Source: BTUB01 sp964392765 (GTDB lineage: Bacteria; Babelota; Babeliae; Babelales; Vermiphilaceae). From it: a stretch of DNA of 13,703 nucleotides. Below, in pieces: positions 7,421-13,019 of the stretch. The stretch lies in the NCBI GenBank assembly GCA_964392765.1, contig CAYMRF010000040.1, forward strand, positions 1-13,703, read 5' to 3'. Every line of letters begins with the position of its first letter. Positions within the stretch are counted from its first letter, which is position 1. Both the position numbers and the translations under genes were made by a program. Below the pieces are notes generated by a model. That model ran no database searches. It saw only the letters and a program-made list of their open reading frames with translations, and was not told where the DNA came from.

Positions 7421-8830
7421 ATGAAACTCCTTTTACTGGATCATAATGATATGAAGTCTACAAAAATTGAATTAGATCTTCCAGCTATAGTAAAAAAAAT
7501 TGTTGAAGAGATTGATGCTCAGCGTGGCAAGACATTCTTAGTCGGCGGAGCGGTGCGAGATCTTCTGCTTGGCTTGCCTACAAAGGATCTTGATATTGAA
7601 GTACACGGGCTCAGCATTGATCATTTACTTCAAATTTTGAAAAAATTTGGTGAAGTGAGCTTAGTCGGCAAAGCATTTGGGGTATTGCGTTTGCATGGCC
7701 TCGATATTGATTGGTCATTACCGCGCGCTGATAGTTCAGGCAGGCATCCTCAAGTGATCATTAATCCCAATATGAGTTTTGAGGATGCTTTTAAACGCAG
7801 AGATTTAACCATCAACTCGATGGGTATTGATCTTAAAACCACTGAGCTTATTGATCCATGGGGCGGGCAAGAGGATTTAAAGAATGGCATTCTGCGCGCG
7901 CCTGATGCCACTCTTTTTGTAGAAGATCCGTTGCGTTTATTTCGCGTGATGCAATTTATGGGCAGATTCAATATGAAGCCCGATGCACAGCTCAATGAAA
8001 TTTGTTCCAAAATGAGCTTAAAAGGGATCTCTGTTGAGCGCATTGAAGCCGAATTTGATAAATTATTATTAAAATCAAAACGCCCTTCATTAGGAATTCG
8101 TTGGTTGCTTGAAATTGGTAGATTGCATGAGATTTTTCCTGAGCTTGCGGCAACGATTGGTGTGCAGCAAGAACCAGAATGGCATCCGGAAGGCGATGTT
8201 TTTGAGCATACGATGCAGGCAATCGATGCAGCGGCAGTATTAGATTATGAATCTCCCCAAGAAAAATTGATGGCATTGTATGGAGTGCTGTGCCATGATC
8301 TGGGTAAGGTCACTACCTCCCAAGTAATCGATGGTAGAATTCGCAGTTTGGGCCATGAGGATGCAGGCGTTCCGTTGGCAAAAAGTATGCTCAAGCGGCT
8401 AACGCGACGCGTGGAACTGATTGATGCGGTGGCAAAAATTGTAAAACATCATATGGCTCCCGGGCAGTTTCCAAAAAATAATGCAAAATTACCGGCATAT
8501 AAACGGCTTGCATTAAAATTAGCGCCCGAAGTAAATATTGAGTTGCTCGCAAAAGTTTCGCTTGCAGATAAGCGGGGAAGAAATGGCAAATCGTCCTTGC
8601 CACTTACCGATGACATTCCTGAAATTCAGCAGTTTTTAGAAAAAGCTTCGCAAGCGCAGGTGGTATATAAGCCCGAAGACGCAGTACTTCTGGGCAGAGA
8701 TTTAATGGACACCGTTGAACCAGGACCCAAAATGGGCGCACTTTTAAAACGTGCCTATGAAATTCAGATTGATGAAGGCATTAAAGATAAACAAGAATTA
8801 CTCAAACGCATTTTATCCCAAGGGAAATAA
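7421..8830 (+). CDS. cca: CCA tRNA nucleotidyltransferase (class II) with HD domain
   Basis: About 469 residues from the ATG at 7421. The nucleotidyltransferase head shows VGGAVRDLLLG (41-51), the metal-binding DLD (56-58), RRDLTINSM (126-134) and the neck motif EDPLRLFRVMQFMGRF (168-183). The second half is an HD domain: WHPEGDVFEHT (254-264), HDLGK (292-296), and HEDAG and KHH further on. It adds or repairs the 3' CCA of tRNAs; HD domains of this family carry phosphatase or phosphodiesterase activity. The frame stays open back to 7274, but that would overlap the opposite gene by 147 nt, so it is not accepted. ATG 7451 is an alternative start (30 bases later, with GGA upstream); neither has a strong ribosome binding site. 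The stop touches the start of the next gene, implying one operon. A poly(A) polymerase of the same superfamily is possible but less likely. Confidence 0.92.
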   Translation: MKLLLLDHNDMKSTKIELDLPAIVKKIVEEIDAQRGKTFLVGGAVRDLLLGLPTKDLDIEVHGLSIDHLLQILKKFGEVSLVGKAFGVLRLHGLDIDWSLPRADSSGRHPQVIINPNMSFEDAFKRRDLTINSMGIDLKTTELIDPWGGQEDLKNGILRAPDATLFVEDPLRLFRVMQFMGRFNMKPDAQLNEICSKMSLKGISVERIEAEFDKLLLKSKRPSLGIRWLLEIGRLHEIFPELAATIGVQQEPEWHPEGDVFEHTMQAIDAAAVLDYESPQEKLMALYGVLCHDLGKVTTSQVIDGRIRSLGHEDAGVPLAKSMLKRLTRRVELIDAVAKIVKHHMAPGQFPKNNAKLPAYKRLALKLAPEVNIELLAKVSLADKRGRNGKSSLPLTDDIPEIQQFLEKASQAQVVYKPEDAVLLGRDLMDTVEPGPKMGALLKRAYEIQIDEGIKDKQELLKRILSQGK

Positions 8831-9469
8831 ATGAACATTTTAAAAAAATCAGTGGCAGGATTATTATTCATATTAGTTTCTAATGCGTCTGCCATGCAAA
8901 AAGAACTTACTATCGTGATCGCTTCCAAGAGCCCTCAAAAAGCTGGGGCGGTACAGGAAGTATTTCAGCAATTCTTTAAAGATTCTAATTTACATTTTAT
9001 TGCACACGCAACTCCATCGGGAATTCCCGAGCAGCCGGTTGGCAGAGCAGTTGCTATCCAAGGCGCGCTTAATCGGATCAGTGGATTGCCCAAAGATATT
9101 TGTGATACAGCCGATTATATGATTACGGTAGAAAACTATATTGAGCAAGAAGCAGATACCAAGCGTTGGTATGATAAAGGCTTGATTGTGTTATATAAAA
9201 AAGCAGCAGCACAAGAGCAGATCTCAGAAACAGAACCTGTTTTTTTTGATACTAATTATTTTGAAGAAGCTAAAAATGTTTCAACCGAAGTAACGGCACA
9301 AGGGCTTTCTATTACTGTTGGGCAAATCATTGCAAAAAAATTTCCTGCCCAAAGAATGGTGAATCATCAAGATTTTCATCGTGAACCCGAGTTTGGTGGA
9401 GTTTGCCGTAAAGATCTTATTAAGGCGGCTCTTATTAAAGCGTTGCAAGATGATGTGCGCGGTTCTTAA
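8831..9469 (+). CDS. Exported YjjX/DUF84-like (inosine/xanthosine triphosphatase family) protein
   Basis: 212 residues. A clear signal peptide (1-21, likely cut after ASA) precedes a domain like YjjX: IVIASKSPQKAGAVQEVF (28-45) corresponds to the family's start (A-T-x-N-x-x-K), SGIPEQPVG (63-71) to its V-S-x-Q-P-x-G motif, GALNRI (78-83) to GAxNR, and VENYI (100-104) to the A-I-E-x-G-I strand with the catalytic Glu. The C-terminal part ends in RKDLIKAALIKAL as in YjjX. The cytosolic family removes damaged ITP/XTP. Here the Gly after Glu is missing and the protein is exported, so the substrate and activity are uncertain. The ATG follows the cca stop with no gap, and AGGGAA inside the cca end serves as ribosome binding site. 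With the uridine-kinase-like gene it makes two exported relatives of nucleotide enzymes in this window. Confidence 0.72.
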   Translation: MNILKKSVAGLLFILVSNASAMQKELTIVIASKSPQKAGAVQEVFQQFFKDSNLHFIAHATPSGIPEQPVGRAVAIQGALNRISGLPKDICDTADYMITVENYIEQEADTKRWYDKGLIVLYKKAAAQEQISETEPVFFDTNYFEEAKNVSTEVTAQGLSITVGQIIAKKFPAQRMVNHQDFHREPEFGGVCRKDLIKAALIKALQDDVRGS

Positions 9470-9478
9470 CATTAAGAA
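9463..9478. other. Palindrome at the 3' end of the YjjX-like gene
   Basis: TTCTTAA (9463-9469) and TTAAGAA (9472-9478) are exact inverted repeats around CA and include the stop codon. It is AT-rich and has no following T-run, so it may be a weak terminator or chance. Confidence 0.3.
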
Positions 9479-9492
9479 TTAACAGAAGAATC

Positions 9493-9521
9493 TTGTAGGT
9501 TAGCAGAGGCTCTGTTAAAAT
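9493..9521 (+). promoter_or_regulatory. Candidate promoter of the tol operon with palindrome in its spacer
   Basis: TTGTAG (9493-9498) and TAAAAT (9516-9521) are 17 nt apart. The spacer holds the near-perfect palindrome TTAGCAGAGGCTCTGTTAA (9500-9518), which could be an operator or a weak terminator for the gene before. If used, the transcript would carry a leader of roughly 215 nt containing the structured repeat below. Confidence 0.4.
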
Positions 9522-9540
9522 TTAATAGGTTAATTGAGAA

Positions 9541-9725
9541 ATGTCGCGACGAACCCTCATCCGTTCGCCTCGATAGAAACCCCGTAAGGGGGTGAGTGGA
9601 GAGGTTATTTACGGCCCTATTTCTCCATTCGCTTCGCTCCATCGAAACGAACGGGCCGGTATTATTCACCTTTCCCTGCTTGTCCGCCTTAGCTTTAGCG
9701 TCGGCGGAAGCTCGTCGAAGGGTGG
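9541..9725. repeat. GC-rich composite palindromic repeat element upstream of tolQ
   Basis: This stretch is distinctly GC-rich (35 of 60 bases in 9541-9600) against the AT-rich surroundings. It contains several inverted repeats: CCGTTCGCCTCGATAG (9561-9576) pairs with CCATCGAAACGAACGG (9639-9654) at 13 of 16 positions; CTCATCC (9556-9562) pairs with GGGTGAG (9590-9596); CCCC-GTAA-GGGG lies at 9580-9591; CGGCCC (9612-9617) pairs with GGGCCG (9653-9658), enclosing TTCGCTTCG and CGAAACGAA; CCGCC and GGCGG close a hairpin at about 9685-9708. The right end (9679-9725) is repeated, inverted, inside tolA. An open frame on the minus strand through it is taken as a by-product. It looks like a REP or MITE-type element rather than a gene. 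Confidence 0.75.
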
Positions 9726-9743
9726 CAAAAAGGGATTTTGAAT

Positions 9744-10436
9744 ATGTCACAAGTATTTACCGGAAATGCATTATGGCATTTGATTATGCAATCAGATGCA
9801 ATCAGTAAAGGCGTTTTACTTCTTCTTTTAGTTCTCTCAATCATTTCATGGTCATTATTCTTTTATAAATGGATGATTTTGCGCAAAAAGAAAAGTGAAT
9901 TGCAAGATGCCATCAATCAATTAAATGCCGTGCAAAATTTTGATGATCTGCGATCGCTGGGTTTCCGCTTAAATAATACGCTGGGCGGAATCTCAATAAA
10001 TAAAAATCTCATGTTTTTAAAATCGATGCTGGATACAGCCAAACTGCAAGGCCGCGCGGGATTAATTGGTGAAGAGCGAGAATTGTTGCGCGAGCATGCG
10101 TATCAAGTGGTTGATGATGTGGTGGCGCAAGAAGAGTCAAACTTGCCCTTTCTTTCAGCAACGGCAGCTGTTTCTCCATTACTGGGATTATTTGGAACGG
10201 TGTGGGGTTTGGTACATGCGTTTGTGAGCATCAGTCAAAAGCAAAGTGCTGATATTGCAACCGTTGCACCGGGTATTGCAGAAGCATTGATTACCACGCT
10301 TGCGGGTTTAATGGTAGCGATTCCTGCATTGGTAATGTTTGTCTATTTAAATACTATGGTAAAAGATATTGAACAAAAATCGGTGAATTTGGCTGATCGT
10401 TTTACATTGATTGCGCATCGCTTGATGCACCAATAG
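9744..10436 (+). CDS. tolQ: TolQ/ExbB-family proton channel subunit
   Basis: 230 residues, the normal TolQ length. Three membrane segments are visible: about 23-41 (GVLLLLLVLSIISWSLFF), 139-162 and 178-202. The family signature SPLLGLFGTVWG is at 144-155, and the third segment contains the conserved ALITTLAGLMVAIPAL with the channel-lining Thr residues. With TolR it forms the inner-membrane motor that uses the proton gradient to drive TolA for outer-membrane constriction at division. ATG 9744 is chosen because AGGGA (9731-9735) is 8 nt upstream; a TTG at 9738 is too close to it. tolR follows after 8 nt. ExbB and MotA are relatives, but the tolR-tolA-tolB context settles the call. Confidence 0.93.
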   Translation: MSQVFTGNALWHLIMQSDAISKGVLLLLLVLSIISWSLFFYKWMILRKKKSELQDAINQLNAVQNFDDLRSLGFRLNNTLGGISINKNLMFLKSMLDTAKLQGRAGLIGEERELLREHAYQVVDDVVAQEESNLPFLSATAAVSPLLGLFGTVWGLVHAFVSISQKQSADIATVAPGIAEALITTLAGLMVAIPALVMFVYLNTMVKDIEQKSVNLADRFTLIAHRLMHQ

Positions 10437-10444
10437 GAGGTTGT

Positions 10445-10870
10445 ATGTCACGGCATTTACGCAGAAATCGGCGATCTCATGCCGCAATTCCGGAAATTAC
10501 GCTCACTCCTCTTATTGATACCGCGCTCACGCTTCTCATCATTTTTATGGTGACATCACCCATGATTAATAATGGCATCAAGGTTGATCTGCCTTCGGGC
10601 AAAGTGCAAGAGGTGCAAGGGATCCAAGAAGATCTTATTGTGCATGTTGATAAGCAAAGAAATCTATTCTTAAATGGAAATCCAATAAAAAAAGATCAAT
10701 TTATAAGCCAACTCAAAAAAAAGATTGGCACACAAAAACATAAAACAGTTTTTGTAAAAGGGGATGGCGATGTTGCCTATAAAGATGTTATCAACTTGGT
10801 AGAAGAGATAAAATTGGTGGGGGGAATTGATCGTGTGGCGCTTGCAACTAAACCTGCGAAAATGGCTTAG
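10445..10870 (+). CDS. tolR: TolR/ExbD-family motor subunit
   Basis: 141 residues. A basic cytoplasmic start (RHLRRNRR) leads into one membrane helix (about 20-42) with the proton-carrying Asp in TPLIDTALTLLIIFMV (Asp25, matching the essential Asp of the family). A periplasmic domain of about 95 residues follows (SGKVQEVQ, LIVHVDKQRNLFLNG, VFVKGDGDVAYKDVINLVEEIKLVG), as usual. It couples proton flow through TolQ to movement of TolA. The start has a very strong AGGAGG (10435-10440) that overlaps the tolQ stop, so synthesis of both is coupled. The 3' end overlaps the tolA start by tens of bases. All key residues are present. Confidence 0.94.
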   Translation: MSRHLRRNRRSHAAIPEITLTPLIDTALTLLIIFMVTSPMINNGIKVDLPSGKVQEVQGIQEDLIVHVDKQRNLFLNGNPIKKDQFISQLKKKIGTQKHKTVFVKGDGDVAYKDVINLVEEIKLVGGIDRVALATKPAKMA

Positions 10871-11708
10871 TGGTTATTCATTAAAAACTAAAATCACCGC
10901 AGCATCCGCTTTTGGCCATTTGTGCGTTTTATTCTCATTGTTTGTGGTTTATCGCGGTAATGAGCAATATCATATTCTGGTCACCGGAACTATGATTAAT
11001 ACCGATGTGCCCATTGTATTTTTGCCGATGCATAAATCTTTGATGCAAACAGGCGGACAAAAAAAATCATCATCAACAGCATCTTCTGTAAAAGCCGAGC
11101 AATCAATTACTCCTGCAAAAAAGGGCACCGTTGCTATTGCTCTTCCAGAAGTAAAAAAGAAATCGAAGAAAACCCTTCGACAGGCTTCCGCCGACGCTAA
11201 AGCTAAGGCGTACAAGCAAGGTGAATTAAAGAAAAAAAATAAAAAAGAAACAGTGAAACCTGTTGAGGAGAAAAAAATTGAAGATCCTTCGAGACGCATC
11301 AAAGATGATGCTCCTCAGGATGAGCGGAAATCTGAACCAAAAAAAGAAATAGAAAATCCAAAGCCCGCTCATGGTGAGGAAGACTCGAAGAGTCCGTCTC
11401 GAACCATAGAAGGTGCAGATGATCCTAATGTTTTATACGTTGGCCAGCAAGAGATGGATGCGTTCCAAATGCAAGATTACATTCATCAAGAGATGGCGCA
11501 ACATTGGTCGCCGCCCGCAGGTATGAGAAAGGATATCAGTTGCGTTATAAAAGTTATTATCGGCTTTGATGGAGTCATCAGTAGCATTGAGGTACAAGAA
11601 TCATCCGGCGTGCTTATTTTTGATGGTGCTGCAAAACGTGCAGCCGCGCAACTTACTCCGCCGCAATGGGCATATGGAAAAGAGATTTTACTCACCTTTA
11701 AACCGTGA
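10833..11708 (+). CDS. tolA: TolA/TonB-like energy transducer with repeat-invaded linker
   Basis: About 291 residues. A single N-terminal membrane helix (21-40) carries the S-x3-H pattern (Ser25, His29) seen in TolA and TonB anchors, where it contacts TolQ-TolR. A long Lys/Glu/Ala/Ser-rich, probably disordered linker (about 65-205) follows. A TonB-type C-terminal domain (about 207-291, with CVIKVIIGFDGVISSIEVQESSG and AAAQLTPPQW) reaches the outer membrane or TolB. GTG 10833 is chosen because the G-run at 10819-10824 is well placed; TTG 10827 is also possible and too close to that run. It starts inside tolR. The linker contains three hairpin-forming repeats (11173-11407) translated in frame. 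Placed between tolR and tolB, so TolA rather than TonB is the better name. Confidence 0.88.
   Translation: MWRLQLNLRKWLSGYSLKTKITAASAFGHLCVLFSLFVVYRGNEQYHILVTGTMINTDVPIVFLPMHKSLMQTGGQKKSSSTASSVKAEQSITPAKKGTVAIALPEVKKKSKKTLRQASADAKAKAYKQGELKKKNKKETVKPVEEKKIEDPSRRIKDDAPQDERKSEPKKEIENPKPAHGEEDSKSPSRTIEGADDPNVLYVGQQEMDAFQMQDYIHQEMAQHWSPPAGMRKDISCVIKVIIGFDGVISSIEVQESSGVLIFDGAAKRAAAQLTPPQWAYGKEILLTFKP
11173..11220 (+). repeat. Repeat unit inside tolA, inverted copy of the tolQ-upstream element
   Basis: Read against the reverse complement of 9676-9722, the first 46 bases match at 43 positions, with 27 in a row identical (11184-11210 against 9685-9711). It includes the hairpin arms CGCC and GGCG. 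In tolA it is read as TLRQASADAKAKAYKQG (residues 114-130). The tolQ-upstream copy, read in the same direction, gives TLRRASADAKAKADKQG. Confidence 0.85.
11284..11321 (+). repeat. Hairpin repeat inside tolA, copy A
   Basis: ATCC (11284-11287) pairs with GGAT (11318-11321), GAG with CTC inside it, and GCATC with GATGC around the loop. The pattern TTCGAGACG...CTCA..ATGAGCGG is shared with the copy at 11371-11407 on the other strand. It reads as EDPSRRIKDDAPQDERK in tolA. Confidence 0.65.
11371..11407 (-). repeat. Hairpin repeat inside tolA, copy B, opposite orientation
   Basis: ATGG (11371-11374) pairs with CCAT (11404-11407), and GACTC (11382-11386) with GAGTC (11390-11394). On the minus strand it shows the same framework as copy A (TTCGAGACG near one end, ATGAGCGG at the other), but the outer ATCC/GGAT pair is changed to ATGG/CCAT on both sides, keeping the pairing. 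It reads as AHGEEDSKSPSRTIEG in tolA. Confidence 0.65.
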
Positions 11709-11716
11709 AAGCAGCT

Positions 11717-13003
11717 ATGAATATTGTGATAAAAAATATGTTTGCGTGTTTATTATTACTAAATTGCATTGCACATCCAGAATCCCTCAGCATTGCAATC
11801 TCAGCGCAGCAGAACCAGAAGACCAAAATCTTACTCGTAATGATTGGCAAAAAAGATGAGCAATCAATAAATACCAGCAGTCTGCTGCAAAAAGCATTAG
11901 AGTTTAAAGATCAGTGCGATGTGGTAGTAGATTTTTTACCAAGTTTAATGAACAAACAAGAAGCGCTCTCCTACAAAGCTCACAAATATAATTATATTTT
12001 GTTTGTGGAGAATAACGGCGATCATTTTGCATGGCATCTATTTGATATTCAAGATGCCGCTATGAAGAAAAGCAAAAAGGTGGTAAAAAATAACTCAGTT
12101 GCTCGCTCATCAGTTTATATGTTGGCAGATTCAATTTGGCAAACGCTCACCGGTGAGCCGGGAATTTTTTCTACCAAACTTGCCTATACTAAAGAAATTC
12201 CTGCAAAAAAAGGGTTGCATTACACGCATATTTATATTGCAGATTATGATGGAAGCAATGAAGAGCTCCTTGTAGCAACACCGACTATCAACGTCTCTCC
12301 CCGATGGAATAAAGATTTAAATCGTCCATTGCTTTTTTATTCAGAGAATACGAATGCTAACATGCGTATGATGGCCTCTGATATGCATAAGAAGCGCATT
12401 ATAGCTTCTAATTTTGATGGCCTTAACATGCTTCCCTCATTTTCGCCTGATGGCGGATCAGTAGTCTATTGCGCTACCCGCGGATCGGGCAGCTGCCAAT
12501 TGTATCATTGGTCTCATAAGAAAATTAAAAAATTAACCAATAATGATGGCAACAATTTTGCGCCTGCATTTTCTGATGATGGTAAAACTATCTATTTTAG
12601 TTCTGATTTTGAATCGGCTAAACCCCAAATCTATGCGATAGATATGCAGTCTGGCCAAATTAATCGCTTAACTAAAGATGGGTATTGTGTTTCGCCAAGC
12701 TACTGCGCTTCACGCAATCAATTAGCCTACTCTAAAATGGTAAACGGAGTGATGCAATTATTCACGTATGATTTATCTTCTAAAGCGCACAAGCAAATCA
12801 CCTTTGATTCGGCTCAAAAAGAGGAATGCTCGTGGTCTGCCTGCGGCAACTTCTTATTGTGCCCAGTTGATTCTGGCAAGAATAGCAGAATTGCGCTGTT
12901 TAATGTGAACACGAATCAGTATAAGTATTTAACTGACGCCAAAGATCGCTGTGCGTGCCCGGCATTATCAGGAATTTATAATCAATATCCAGTAATTTCA
13001 TAA
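11717..13003 (+). CDS. tolB: TolB-type periplasmic beta-propeller protein
   Basis: 428 residues from ATG 11717, close to the family's usual 430. A signal peptide (about 1-25, core MFACLLLLNCIA) is followed by the N-terminal domain (about 30-140). The junction motif LTGEPGIFSTKLAYT matches TolB's T-G-x-x-G-x-F-x-T-x-I-A-Y. A six-bladed propeller follows, with blade repeats such as LPSFSPDGGSVVY, APAFSDDGKTIYFSS, SPSYCASRNQLAYS and CSWSACGNFLLC. TolB works with TolA and Pal at the outer membrane. The blades are unusually rich in Cys (nine), see findings. GTG 11705 is another possible start, overlapping the tolA stop by 4 nt; both keep the signal. It is probably co-transcribed with tolQRA. Confidence 0.92.
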   Translation: MNIVIKNMFACLLLLNCIAHPESLSIAISAQQNQKTKILLVMIGKKDEQSINTSSLLQKALEFKDQCDVVVDFLPSLMNKQEALSYKAHKYNYILFVENNGDHFAWHLFDIQDAAMKKSKKVVKNNSVARSSVYMLADSIWQTLTGEPGIFSTKLAYTKEIPAKKGLHYTHIYIADYDGSNEELLVATPTINVSPRWNKDLNRPLLFYSENTNANMRMMASDMHKKRIIASNFDGLNMLPSFSPDGGSVVYCATRGSGSCQLYHWSHKKIKKLTNNDGNNFAPAFSDDGKTIYFSSDFESAKPQIYAIDMQSGQINRLTKDGYCVSPSYCASRNQLAYSKMVNGVMQLFTYDLSSKAHKQITFDSAQKEECSWSACGNFLLCPVDSGKNSRIALFNVNTNQYKYLTDAKDRCACPALSGIYNQYPVIS

Positions 13004-13019
13004 CAACTGGTGAGCTTAC

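Noticed and set aside
9541..9725. CRISPR array or tRNA in the GC-rich gap
   Set aside because: There are no regularly spaced direct repeats, and the stems do not form a cloverleaf with the expected T-loop.
9738..9743. TTG as tolQ start
   Set aside because: It lies only 2 nt from AGGGA, too close for use; ATG 9744 has proper spacing.
9472..9750. Minus-strand open frame of 92 codons across the gap before tolQ
   Set aside because: It runs through the palindromic repeat, its peptide is composed of repeat-derived segments, and it overlaps the tolQ start. No ribosome binding site or family likeness was seen.
10827..10832. TTG 10827 as tolA start
   Set aside because: The G-run serving as ribosome binding site ends just 2 nt before it; GTG 10833 is better spaced. 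The TTG cannot be fully excluded.
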